A stretch of DNA of 64,000 nt, taken from contig CM074698.1 in assembly GCA_037367355.1 (NCBI GenBank), forward strand, positions 3,782,001 to 3,846,000, written 5' to 3'. A program made the position numbers and the translations under genes. Source of the DNA: Neoscytalidium dimidiatum. Lineage: Eukaryota > Ascomycota > Dothideomycetes > Botryosphaeriales > Botryosphaeriaceae. Under the pieces are notes generated by a model. It worked only from the letters and a program-made list of their open reading frames with translations. It searched no databases and was not told the DNA's origin. Positions 41,123 through 51,802 of this stretch are shown piece after piece. Position 1 is the first letter of the stretch; every line of letters starts with the position of its first letter.

Positions 41123-42894
41123 TCAGATCTCAAGCCCAGTCAAACTCTCCTCGATCTTCGCTACCCGTTCCTTCACTGAGCCCAGAGGATCGCAGCTCCT
41201 CCTCTTCCTCCCCTTCTTCTTTTTCATCTTCTTGCTCGGCCACTCCCATCCCTCATCAATAGCATCTACGGCCTGCGGCGCCGGAGGTAGCTCGGGTTCA
41301 TCCCGCTTCTCGATCGGCTTGTCCTTACCAAAGTTCCATTCTGTTGTACGCAAGCCCCAAGAGAAGCCACCACGACTATCCCTACCGTACTGAGGTTCCA
41401 ATACATGAATCATCTCCGGTACCGGCTCTGGTTCAGCCGGCGGCGGCGGTGGTGGCGGCGGCGAGACTGGCACCGGCGCAGCCTCCGTAAGCCGGTGCAC
41501 GGAGGGCAGCTGCAGGTCCGCAACCCAAGCCGCGAGGTCGCGCACCGACAAGCCAGAGAAAGGCGTGGGCGGCGGCGAGAGGATGCCTCGCGCGTTGAGC
41601 TTGCGCGTGAGCGCGCCCAGCACCATGGCATCGCACTCCTCGCTGCAGTGCACAACGAGGGGGTCCTGGTACTCCTTCACGCGGTCTTGGAGCCTTGCGA
41701 GAATCTCCGCGATGGCTTTGGAGCGGGTCTCGTTGATGGCATCTACGCACACGCGAGAAGTCAGCGACGGCTCCGATGCGGAGCTGTCCAGTCCGCCTGA
41801 AGGACCGTGAAGGAGCGAGGTCAAACGGGGACTCTGATAACCGGAACCGCGGGGGGAGGGACGGCAGGGTATCACTCACAGATTTTCTCCGCCGGCACGG
41901 AAGAGAAAGGAGAAGACTCGTCGTGCCCGAGCAGCTCAGCGGCGCCCCTCTGCGCCACCTCCGTCGCCCGCCTGAACTCCTCCGCCCGCTCGAACACCCA
42001 GGCCACGCAGATCCACCTCGCAACGTCGTCGCAAAAGGCCGCCGGCATGTCCGGCGCCAGCGCCTCGATCCACCCGTCGCTGAAGAGCTCCACCGCCTCG
42101 CGGCAGCCCAGCGCGTCGACCAGCCGCGCGATCGCCGCCAGCCGGCCCAGTGAGACGGCGCGCGGGACGGCCCGCGTGCGGAAGTGCAGGGCGTTCAGCA
42201 CGTGCAGGAAGGCCTCCGGCTCGCCCAGGTGCCGCAGGTCGACGGCGAGCGCGTCGTCCCGGAGGCGCGCCGTCCGGTGGTCCCGCGAGGCGCGTCCGAC
42301 CAGCTCGTCGAACTTCCGCGCCGCGAGCTGCAGGATGTGGGAGGAGACGCGCACGCGGACGTGGGGGCCGTCGGGAGGCGGTGGTTCCTCTTCTGGAATG
42401 GGGGGCTGCTCGGGGCCGGGGGCTGGGTCTGGTGAGGCGTGCGAGGCCGCGTCGCCGTTCACGGTTGGCTGGGGGGCTTCGGTGTTGATTGCTGGGTCCT
42501 GTTCGGATTCGGCTGGTGGGAGAGTCTCGTAGCATGGCGGTGACTGTGCCGCGGCCTCCTCAGCTGGGATCTCGGGGGCGGGTGGCGGTGGAATGTCGTC
42601 CTCGTAGTGGGGCGCCGGCTGCTCTGAAGGTTCATCGGCAGGGACGTCTGGAGCAGGTGGTGGTGGCATCCCATCATCATAGATGCTTGATGACGGCTCT
42701 TCGATCAATTCTGCAGGTGCGTCTCCCGCAGCAGGTGGCTCTTCGATAATTTCCACTGGTATCTCCGTAGGTGGAGGGGACGGTGGTTCTGGGATTTCCT
42801 GGACGGGCTGCGGAGCAGTCAACAACAACACAATGTCACCTCTTGGATCCAACGTGTATGTCTCGAGGGGCTCGACATCGAAAACGGTAGGCAT
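41123..42894 (-). CDS. BTB-fold-like protein with a proline-rich insert
   Basis: Two exons: 42894-41880 and 41742-41123, giving 544 aa; the 137-bp intron joins AEKI to YAINETRSK. The N-terminus LDPRGDIVLLL and, about 150 residues later, VRVSSHILQLAARKFDELVG together resemble the first strand and the helix of a fungal BTB/POZ domain (usual form: GDI..L, then VSS..L...S..F). What lies between is an insert made almost wholly of Pro, Glu and Ala, with repeats of PPPPAPDVPADE type. After the BTB-like core come LRDDALAVDLRHLGEPEAFLHVL and SLGRLAAIARLVDALGC, typical of the fungal BTB family. Exon 2 carries the C-terminal helical region (RSKAIAEILARLQDRVKEY), a Pro run and a basic nuclear-type patch KKMKKKKGRKRR. 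Likely a nuclear adaptor protein, but partner and role are unknown. Confidence 0.75.
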
Positions 42895-43421
42895 GGTGGT
42901 GCAGCAGTGAAAGGCATCAAAGAACGCCCCTAAGCTCGCAGAAAGTATACGAGTTGTTTGGAAAGGGAAAGAAAATGCTCCAGAGTGGTGAGATTATGAA
43001 CCCCGCCGCACATGTTCGCAGACTAATGTTGTACGTGTCAGTACGTGATTTAGTATGCATGCAAGTCATGGCGCTGTGCCATTGGGCAGCTACTGCTGCG
43101 GTTGTGTGACATGCAGGCGGGGCATGCAGGATGTTTGCTCATTACGTGCACCCGTTCTGTGGATAATCGAAGCAATCCAGCTCTTTCCTGAGCTCTCTCG
43201 CAATGGAGCAGAGTTGCATTATGCACTTTGAAAAAGTCGAAAGTTTCAATCCAAACGCAAATATCTGCAGAGTATTCAAGCAAAGGTGAATTCGAGTTCT
43301 TTGCGTGGAGAAGCCAATGGCAGAAATATTTGATCATCTATGGTCGAAGAAATGATTTGGTTGATTAGTATACCTAGACTTTGCAAAACCCAAATGCGAA
43401 AATGACTACAAGGTAAGAATA
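42895..43421. other. Short spacer between the BTB and terpene cyclase genes
   Basis: About 530 bp with the BTB promoter at the left and the terpene cyclase 3' flank at the right. I see no gene. Confidence 0.5.
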
Positions 43422-45053
43422 TCAATTTCTCCGGCCCGACATTCCCATAATCTTGACAGCCAGAGCGGTCGTCAACCCCCTATTTCCGATCTTCGCGCCT
43501 GTCCTGCCCATGCAGCAAAAGTGACCCGCCGGCCACCCGCCGTCCTCATCCTGCAGAGACATAAACGTGGCCAAATCCTGCCGCCAGAACGAGGCATCGA
43601 TCCCGACAAACTGACATGCCAGAATGCGCAGCGCCAGCGCCAGTGGGTTGGTAGGTACATTAACCCGTTCAAGCAACGCCTCCTTGATAGCCTCCAGCTC
43701 CACTTTTAGCGGCGACTCTGCAGCGCACTCGAGGTACAGCCGCGCGGTGAAGTAGAGGAACGTCTCGGGCGTGGAGTAGAAGCGGCTGCCGTGGACGTAC
43801 GCCCTGTTCTGCAGGCAGCGCACGACCCAGTCCTGCGTCCGGCGGATGCGTGGGTCGTCGCCGCGGCCGAAGCGGTGGAAGACGCGCAGGATGTTGCAGC
43901 AGACCTCAGGCGAGGTGCGCCGCCGGTCGTCGGCGAAGTACGTCTGCATGATGCCGTCCGGGTTCGTGTTGGCGGCCATCTTGTCCATGACTAGGTCCGC
44001 GGAGGCCACTTCGTCGAGGCGGCTCGAGGGTAGGCACAGGTAGGCGGTAGATGTGGTGTCCGCATCGGGCGGGAATTCGCGGGTTGTCTGCACGGGCTCG
44101 TCGTAGAAGTAGTTCCAGAGCCCGTTTTCGACCTTGCCTCTTGCCGAAGCGTCGAGGCTCCGCTGGTCGTTGTTGGTCTGGGGGCCGTGGAGTTTTCCGG
44201 AAGGCCACTTGAGGTACACGAGATCCGCATCACCGGTTAGTTCCCAGATGAGAAGCTGCGCGAAATTATCCTTGAGAGGGGCATCGTGACCTTCCATCAC
44301 ACAATGGTGGTTCCCGGAATTGTTTTTCATGTAAGACTGTGCTCTGGCGAAGGGATCTTGGAAAATATTTCGTAGAGTCTTGCCTAGGTCGCCAGACACC
44401 TTGTCGCGCAGGATGCCGTGAACTCCAAGGGACCGTGCGGCGCATATATTGTCAGGCTCGTCGTCGATCATGACCACTTCGCCGGGATGTGTTCCAATGT
44501 TTTCGAGGACATGTTCGAAGAAGCACAAGTCAGGTTTTCGCATGCCCACATGCCCTGACGCGAACGTAGAAGTGAAGATTGACCAAGGTAAATCCAGCCG
44601 TTGAACGATCTCGAAATGCTCCTGCAAATTCGTTAGTTAACTTAATATTGCTATAAAAAATATTACTGACTTTCGATATATTTGACATGATGAAGATCTT
44701 CAAGTCAGGATTTAAGTCTTTCAGCTCTTGTGCTATCTGTGCGAGCTGCTTGTTGACTTTCAATGATTTTTGAGCTTGATCGAGGCTTGTCTTAACGGTC
44801 AAGGAGTCTACCCCGAGCATGTCGCCAAAGAGCTGCCGCGTGTTAGCTGACAATCAGACGTACGTGGTTGGGATTGTTAACGGACCTCGCAAGCCTCATC
44901 AAGAGTGACTTTGCCTCTATCCAAATCATACCAGGTCTCTGAATTCATAAGCAGTTTCAGCTGCCCCGGAGACACTGCTGTGATACTTCGGGGGGTCCAG
45001 TCCAGCAGAACACCCCCAAGATCGAAAATGAGAGCTTTGAACTTGGTATTCAT
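43422..45053 (-). CDS. HAD-phosphatase/class II terpene cyclase fusion, drimane-synthase type
   Basis: Predicted to protonate and cyclise farnesyl diphosphate to drimanyl diphosphate and then dephosphorylate it, as described for fungal AstC and bacterial drimenol synthases. Three exons: 45053-44886, 44832-44671 and 44621-43422, giving 509 aa. The N-terminal HAD domain has nucleophile Asp11 (FDLGGVLLDW), motif II MSN near 106, motif III Lys139 (GMRKPDL) and motif IV Asp163-Asp164 (VVMIDDEPDN). The second Asp of the classical DxD motif is Gly13, as in some HAD phosphatases (DxGG). The C-terminal beta-type domain carries DADTT at 296-300, the DxDTT proton-donor motif of class II cyclases, and a QDEDGGW motif near the end. 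The class I DDxxD motif was not seen. A TATAAAA box lies 90 bp upstream. The nearest possible partner is the SDR at 47394. Product identity (drimenol, albicanol, or a related alcohol or diphosphate) is inference. Confidence 0.87.
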
Positions 45054-45142
45054 GATCAGTGTCGGCAGTTTCAGTGATTCGTGTAAGGCTAGAAAGGGAG
45101 TGCAGTTGCTGGCAAAACTATACCCCTCCTCCACTGCTCCTC

Positions 45143-45149
45143 TTTTATA
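45143..45149 (-). promoter_or_regulatory. TATA box of the HAD/terpene cyclase gene
   Basis: TATAAAA on the minus strand, 90 bp before the ATG at 45053. It is a perfect consensus at a typical distance for an inducible fungal gene. The motif is seen; its function is inferred. Confidence 0.55.
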
Positions 45150-47278
45150 CATTGCATGGCGTTTCCCCGAAATATCACAGCCCTAACGACTGATTCATGA
45201 CCGCTGGAATATTCCGCTATCCATCATCATGACGCCCTCCAAAATATTCGATTTCAGCTGTTAGCACAAGCGCCTCTTCCTACAACTCTACTATAATCGG
45301 AATGTGGGCTACAGAGCAGAGACTTAAGGCTGGAAATTCAGCCGCTCCGAGGTCTTTGGCGCCCCCCGCGAGATACTAATATGGGATAGAGTTGGGAGGA
45401 TTCTCACCTCAGCCTTGGGGCTGTGGTTGAAAGGATTTTTGGCCGCCACTGTGTTGCCTGTACGTATCGTTGGCTCATCGTGGCGTAGTGAGGCTGAGGC
45501 AGCATCCCAAAGTGGTAATCCGAAGCGGAAGCGGAAGCGAAAATACGAAATCGACACCCGAAACGGGAGCCCGATGGTATGAAAACGTTATCATATGAGC
45601 TACCCTGTCCTCGATGAGCCCAGAATAACCTCAGATCCTTCTGTTACTCATCCTCATCATCTGCTCCAGTTTCTGTTGTTGCTCATGACGATTCTTATCA
45701 GGTGTAGATGCTAACAAAATCCCCGCACTATCCCAGTTCGGCGACGACGCGGTGTGTCAGGGCTGGGAGAGCTTGAAAGACGTAGGCTGTCTTTGACTTC
45801 TTCATTCCTAGTATGAGGTCTTTGTTTCATCCGATCTGATTGAGCAACTGGAGGTCAATTTGCTGGTCAAAGTTACTTTTCATCGTGGTTGCTTGATGTA
45901 TTTACTTCACTCTCACGGGGCCGGCAGGATGTGAGAGATGACGTAGCCCACGCCCCGGATCATCAACAGGAACGTTTTGTCTGGAGGTAGCTGACATGAG
46001 AAACTTAGCAACACGAATCGGTCCGTGGGGGAATGACGGAATTTGTGGGGGCATTACTCTTTATAGATGCGGTCTTGGTTCGGATAGCTCTTCATCCGTT
46101 CCGAGAGCTCCTCAAATCAATACATAAGCAAAGGATGTACCCCTCGAGAGAGAGGCTTTGTTCGCACTGCCGGGTCTGGCGGCCGAGCAAAAGGCTTCAT
46201 ACAGTATATTAACGAGACAAGTGTCAACTTCACTGAATGTGATCAACATGATATCCGCCAACAACTAGAGCTGAATAAGTTTGAACGTGGGGTTCATCTA
46301 CCAACGCTAAGTGAGCAGCTGGCAATGAGGCTGATGTGAAGAGATGATAAAATAGGCCGGGCGCAAGCAGAAAATTCAGCATTGTAGCTGAAAAGCCTCG
46401 AGATGAGTAATCGTTTGAAAGTCTAATGTATTTAGTTTTGCTAGTAGTTTCAGCTGTTACGTAGGAGTAAGGGGGGTACCCTTCGCACCCCTCACCTACG
46501 AAGACAAAAAGCGCACCGATTTCCAGGCAGTCGGTTGAATATTGACAGTCATGCAAGCTGGAAGTAAACGGATGTTCCCTGAAAGGCACTCCAGTAAATT
46601 TCAAGCGCAGGGATGTACGCAGTCTGGAACAGGTGGACCCGACCGTACTTACTCAACGGCGTTGAGCGGGTCAGCCCGGATCAACAAATGGCCATTGACG
46701 CACGTGTGCATGCGAAGCCATAGTTCCTGTGCTGAACTGTCAGGCCCGTGGAATGTTGCAGTAGAGGACTTCATGGAAAATGTTGCTCGTTTCCGTGTGG
46801 ATATCAATTGGTATCGACGTCAGATAAACGAAGCTTGAAGATTATGTTGAATGGAGAAAATTAAGAGTAAACGTGATTTCGAAACCCCTTCTCTTCCCCT
46901 GTAGTCATGGTTCCCAATGAACACAAGCTTTCCGGTGTCAACCCTAGTGCAACTATTTTCTTCACCTCCCATTTTCTCGGATTGTTATCTGTACACACTC
47001 AACTAAAGGGGCACTACTAAACTCAAAAAGGCCTAGTGACCATATCTGTCGGCCGAGGGTAAAAGTTGGTCAAAACGCAGAGCCTCTTTTCGGAACGAGC
47101 CGGACGATCCGTTTCGCGTGCACCTTGTAGCCGCAAATCATCATCGGCCGACACGAGGCGTTCGTACCATCGCTTCTCGACCTCGCACCAGCCCTATGGC
47201 CGACGCTATGACATTCGAACAGAACAGACCCCAGCGCGTATGCACTAGAGCAATATGTACGAAAGCATCGTGGAGAGG

Positions 47279-47285
47279 TATAAAA
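47279..47285 (+). promoter_or_regulatory. TATA box of the SDR gene
   Basis: TATAAAA on the plus strand, 109 bp upstream of the ATG at 47394. It mirrors the arrangement at the terpene cyclase gene across the shared intergenic region. Confidence 0.5.
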
Positions 47286-47393
47286 GCTGGCCGGATGCCG
47301 GGCTAGGTACCGCAACCAGATATCTCTCGCCCACCTTGACCGCTTCAGCATCTCATATTTGCCCTTTTCGTCTTCCCTCCATCCCACGTTATC

Positions 47394-48401
47394 ATGTCAT
47401 CCCGTTACGCCGCCGTCCACGCCAATCCCAATGGCCCGGGCGACGCCCGGCCAACCGCCCTGCAAATCATTGCCGACGAAGGCGTTGCGGGCGCCTGGCC
47501 GGACAAGACCATCCTTATCACAGGATGCTCGTCCGGGCTGGGCGTCGAGACGGCGAAGGCGCTGTACGAGACGGGCGCCACACTCTACCTGACCGCACGC
47601 AACCTGAACAAAGCCCGCGGCGCGCTGGGCGAGCTCGCCAGCTCGCCGCGCGTGCACCTCCTCACGCTGGACCTCGACTCGCTGGCCAGCGTGCGCGCCG
47701 CTGCGGCCGACTTCCTCGCCAAGAGCGGCGGCAAGCTCAACGTCCTCGTCGCCAACGCGGGCGTGATGGCGACGCCGCAGGGCCGCACCGCCGACGGCTT
47801 CGAGACCCAGCTCGGCACCAACCACCTGGCCCACTTCCTCCTGATCAACCTGCTCGCGCCTGCCCTGCTCGCCAGCACCACTCCGGCCTTCCCTTCCCGC
47901 GTCGTCATCCTCTCCTCCGTCGCCCACCACTTCTCGTCCGTCCGCTTCGACGACCTCCACTTTGACAAGTCCGCTTACGACCCGTGGGTCGCGTACGGCC
48001 AGAGCAAGACCGCCAACCTGTGGACCGCTGCCGAGATCGAGCGCCGGTACGGCGCGAAGGGCTTGCACGCGTGGAGCGTCCAGCCCGGCGGCGTCGCCAC
48101 GGAGCTGATACGCCACCTGCCCGAGGAGGCGATCGAGGCGACGCGGAATGACCCTGGACTTTCGAAGGTGTTCAAGAGCCCTGAGCAGGGCGCGGCGACC
48201 AGCGTGCTGGCGGCCGTGTCGAAGGAGCTGCTGGATGGAAATGCCGGCAAGTATCTCGAGGATTGCCAGGTTGCGGGGCCGTGGGATGAGAGCTCGGGGT
48301 CTTTTGGGCCGGGTTATGCGAAGTGGGCGTACGAGGAGGAGGGCGCGAAGAGGCTTTGGGAGGTGTCAGAGGAGCTGGTGGGGCTGAAGAAGGAGGCTTG
48401 A
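47394..48401 (+). CDS. Short-chain dehydrogenase/reductase (retinol dehydrogenase/WWOX-like)
   Basis: Predicted cytosolic NAD(P)(H)-dependent oxidoreductase of the classical SDR fold. Single exon, 335 aa. The cofactor-binding motif TGCSSGLG is at 43-50, the structural ANAGV at 120-124, catalytic Ser174 or Ser175 in ILSSVAHH, and the YGQSK active site has Tyr201 and Lys205. An N-terminal extension of about 36 residues precedes the Rossmann fold, as in many fungal members close to retinol dehydrogenases and the short-chain enzymes named light-induced protein or WW-domain oxidoreductase. The coding region is markedly GC-rich compared with its flanks. It is divergent from the terpene cyclase gene, and both have TATA boxes, so it could oxidise the terpene alcohol; that is inference. 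It could equally be an unrelated SDR, since fungi carry many. Confidence 0.9.
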   Translation: MSSRYAAVHANPNGPGDARPTALQIIADEGVAGAWPDKTILITGCSSGLGVETAKALYETGATLYLTARNLNKARGALGELASSPRVHLLTLDLDSLASVRAAAADFLAKSGGKLNVLVANAGVMATPQGRTADGFETQLGTNHLAHFLLINLLAPALLASTTPAFPSRVVILSSVAHHFSSVRFDDLHFDKSAYDPWVAYGQSKTANLWTAAEIERRYGAKGLHAWSVQPGGVATELIRHLPEEAIEATRNDPGLSKVFKSPEQGAATSVLAAVSKELLDGNAGKYLEDCQVAGPWDESSGSFGPGYAKWAYEEEGAKRLWEVSEELVGLKKEA

Positions 48402-49613
48402 GGATGATGGCGGTCTCTGCTGTCCCGTAGGGAGGCTCACACTTCTGATACCAGCAAGCTCTATGATTTGAAGAGGAGAACCATACTGTAGATAGACAAC
48501 GATGAAAATAGCAATAAACTTGTTAAGATTGATCCTATCCGTCGTCGAAGGTTGCAGAGGTACAAAGCGCGGAGACTGTTATGGCAGGTACGCTTAGCGC
48601 GGCGCTAGCGCCGCGGCTGGGTAGTTTAGCTCCTTCGCTCTCTTCCAAACGAAGCCAGACAACGGATACAGATGCATACGAGTTTTTGCTCCAACAGAGA
48701 CGCGATACATTTGAAGTTAAATCCATTGGCATTGGGAAATCTGTTGCTACCTTAAATGGAGGAACTTTGATTCAGCTAAAAGACTTCTTTCTCCATAAAG
48801 GTTTGCATAAATGATACTTTGCATAAGCGTCACCTGTAGTTACTCATTGGCTGACAGCACTTCGGTCCTTCACTTCCTCCCATAGCCCATGAAGCAGCTG
48901 ACAAATAAGAAAGATATGTGTCAATACTTCCTAGAAGTCTCGAATAATCTATCACTTGGTTACCCTTTGACGAAACATGAAAGGGTAGATCCCAAGCCAA
49001 TTAATAGTCAAAGCAGGTCTTTTTGGTTGGAAACGTTCTGACAGTGGGTGAGTACATTCTGGCTAGACGGCCCGAGATGCGGCCAAGCCGTGGTTTGTAT
49101 ATCCGAAGGGGCCGCGATACCGAACACTGGGCCCACATGGCGGATACAAAGCTTATTGGAGATATTCCGCATGGTAGCATGAGTTAACCGCTATGCCATA
49201 TCGGCTGTAGCTGGGCATGCTGTAAAGACGCCGAGACAACACCATCACTATCTCACTTTTATTTGCGCCCATATAAGAGAAGAGCTTTCGTACCTTATGT
49301 TCTTTCCCATCTACACTTCCGAATCCTCAAGAAGTTATAGAAGAGACTTGGGGTGTGCGCACTCCACCACTACTTTTACACTCGTGGTCTCCGCAGCTAT
49401 GGGAGTCCGTACCGATGGATGGGATGACTTTGTCAGCAAGCTTGCTACTGAATCCGTCCCATTGCTGTCGTTGTTCGAGGAACAATTTACCACATATTGT
49501 CGAAACGAATTTTCATCGTCACTTGGCATATTCATTCTCGCAGTGGCCCCGTTTGGAACCCCTGTACACCGGCCTTGATCTTGTCTATAAACAGGCGATT
49601 TACAATCAAGTTG
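48402..49613. other. Spacer between the SDR and the DUF4246 pseudogene
   Basis: The facing genes converge, so it contains both 3' flanks. It is AT-richer than the genes on either side. A perfect 18-bp GC palindrome is at 48598-48615. A tRNA-like stretch near 49105-49205 was examined and not accepted. No gene is seen. Confidence 0.45.
48598..48615. repeat. Perfect 18-bp GC palindrome
   Basis: Two 9-base arms (CGCGGCGCT and its reverse complement) directly abut, about 200 bp after the SDR stop. It could be a protein-binding site or chance in a GC-rich spot. Confidence 0.8.
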
Positions 49614-51802
49614 TCAATGCTCGCAGAAATTAACAGGGTCGAATACGGCGCCGTCAACTCGATCCAAATTCGCCGTTCGCTCCCTCATTAGTTCCTCCCT
49701 TAGTTCCTTTGCCTCCTCCATACCCATAGGCCAATCATCCACACTCGTGGTGATCATCTCCGTCAGCTCCGTTGGAAGCTCACCGATCCCCACCGTGTTT
49801 GTAATCTCCTCAGCCCACCAGTCATTACGCTGCGGTGGGACGTTCGCTGTCGAGATGATTCGCTGATGCGGGTCAACGAGGAAAAGGGCAAGGATTTTAC
49901 GATGGCCCGCTCTGGAGCGGTCCTGCAGGCTGAACGGCTCGACGCGGTGCTGCAGGACGTTCGGAAAAGCAAGGAGGCGGCCTTCCCGCGTCAAGACGCG
50001 ACCCATGTTCTGAATAGAGGCTCCATCCTGCTTGATGCCGTAGAGAAACTCGAGCCCGCCGTAGTCGAACTACATCATGTCGCCGATCAATCAGTGAAGG
50101 TGATGGGATTAGGAAGCATTCGCTCGTACCTGCCACTCTGCCTTTTGGACCAAATCCTCCGTATCGGCATTCTGCCTGAACCCCAGGTAGCTATCGGTCA
50201 CGTTGTCGCAGTCGTAGTAGTAGATGGCAGTTGCGCAGATCCATTCGTTTCGCATACCCTCAACGTGCCATGATCAACCGGGGTAGTCGGGCTTTTCGGG
50301 CGTGAGGTGGATGTTCGCGAGCTTGACGATGACCTGGATGCCTTCCGAGCCGCACTGTTGGCGGATGTTTGCTTTGCAATCTTTGAAAACATTTCTGCTG
50401 TCGTCCTGAGAGTAGGATTTGGGACTTGGAAGTATGAGCTCGCGGTTCGAGTCTAACTTTTCGCGCCGAGTAACTCTCTCGTCTCTCGATCCAACCTCCA
50501 TTCCCTCGTCTTCATCTTCATCCTCGTCTTCATCTTCATCCTCGTCTTCATCGTCTTCGAGTAACTCTCGTCTCTCGATCCAACCTCCATTCCCTCGTCT
50601 TCATCTTCATCCTCGTCTTCATCTTCATCCTCGTCTTCATCGTCTTCTTCGTCGTCTTCTCCGTCATCGCCTTCGCCTTCGTATTCGTCTTCCTCTTCGT
50701 CGTCATCGTGATAGTCATACCTATCGCCATGGTAGATATAGTAGGGATCATCGAGATGCACGCGTAGGTACGTGGCGGGCTCCCTATCCGTCCCCGTGTA
50801 CCCCAAGATCTCCTCCCACAGCGGGACAGCAGCATCCATGACGCGTTCGATGAGGGAGTACAAAGCCCTGTGCCTGACGGGATGCAAGTTGTTAACGTAG
50901 CTCGTGATGCACGTCTTCCCCTGCTCCGTGAAGGCGACCTCGCACGGCAGCCACTGGAAGTGATTGGACCACAGCGGCTTGTCCCAGTAGCGGTACACGC
51001 TGTTCGCGGAGCCCCAGATCTTCTCGAGCCAGGGGCGCGGCGCCGTCTCGCCGCAGCCGGCCGCGGCCAAGCAGTCGTCCAGCCCGAGCGCATCCCGCAC
51101 GATCCTCGAGCGGCCGTAGACGAAGGGGAACAGCGACGGGTGCACCAGGTCCAGCACCCGCCCGTCCGAGCCCGGGTGCCAGTCTTTCTCGGCATCCGGC
51201 ACCGCGGCCTCGAGCAGCTCCGCCGCGGCGCGCGCGAGCTCCCGCCGCAGGCCGGCCGGGACGACGACGTCGGACTTGGCCACGGCGGCGGCGGTGTCGA
51301 GGACGCGGACGAAGCGCTTCTCAGCGTAGACGGCGGCCTTGTCGCGGAGCTCGGCGATGCACTAATGCCCCCTCAAAAAAATCCCAAATAGGAAAGAGAA
51401 GATCAGCTATATACGACTCCTCTTCGAAAACGGAAGAAAAAAAAAAGAAATTCACTTCTATGATGCTGTACGTACGAAGTCGAACATGGCGTCGTCGAAG
51501 CCCTGCCGCGGGGTGAAGGTCCAGCACGACCACGACCGCAGCGGCGGCGGCGCGTACACGGCCTCGGCGCGCCACCGCGCGACGGTCGCGTCGTCGAAGA
51601 CCTTGCGCTCCCAGCCCGGCTTGTCGGTGAGGGCGTCGATGACGGCGAGCATGCTGCGCTCGCGCTGGGTCGCCGGCTGCGGGCTCCAGCCGAGCACGGC
51701 GCTGGGGAAGGTCGGCCCGTCCGGCTCGTGGTCGATGGGGAGGCCGAAGCCCGGCCGTTGCAGCCGCCGCTCGCCGTGCTCGTGGTCGGTGGCGCTGTCC
51801 AT
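49614..51802 (-). pseudogene. DUF4246 family gene broken by a tandem duplication and a stop codon
   Basis: The gene reads from ATG 51802 (MDSATDHEHGERRLQRPGFG). An intron at about 51475-51369 then joins DAMFDF to CIAELRDKAA. Conserved DUF4246 parts follow in order: FQWLPCEVAFTEQGK, YVNNLHPVRHRALYSLIERV, an Asp/Glu-rich run, KANIRQQCGSEGIQVIVKLA, SWHVEGMRNEWICATAIYYY, and finally LLAFPNVLQHRVEPFSLQD and PPQRNDWWAEEIT before the stop at 49614. Two lesions interrupt it. First, the acidic run lies in an 89-91 bp tandem duplication (50468-50647); the copies sit 89 bp apart, so the frame shifts and hits a stop at about 50453. Second, a TGA (50276-50274) falls between PDYPG and SWHVEG, where Gly is expected. 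A truncated protein of about 385 aa could still be made. The function of DUF4246 proteins is not established; a DNA- or chromatin-related or oxygenase role is not shown here. Confidence 0.8.
50468..50647. repeat. Tandem duplication of 91/89 bp inside the DUF4246 gene
   Basis: Copy 1 (50468-50558) and copy 2 (50559-50647) are identical except that copy 1 has an extra CT/TC dinucleotide near its start. Each copy itself is made of CTTCATC-type triplet repeats that encode Asp and Glu on the minus strand. Replication slippage in that repeat is the simplest origin. Confidence 0.9.

Larger units (their letters stand above)
45054..47393. other. Divergent intergenic region between the terpene cyclase and the SDR
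   Basis: 2.3 kb separating two outward-facing genes, each with a good TATA box near its start. The middle is moderately AT-rich. No open frame shows a recognisable domain. Confidence 0.45.

Noticed and set aside
10390..45053. Idea that the P450 and the terpene cyclase form one biosynthetic cluster
   Set aside because: They lie more than 31 kb apart with CBF1, YAG7, HAM-2 and other unrelated genes in between.
49105..49205. tRNA-like sequence on the minus strand, with a good A-box-like TGGCATAGCGGTT and D-stem
   Set aside because: The B-box region (GTTCGGTATC) fits poorly, no standard anticodon stem-loop forms, and the 3' acceptor does not pair fully with GCCGATA. A tRNA covariance-model scan would settle it; a low score would confirm the rejection.
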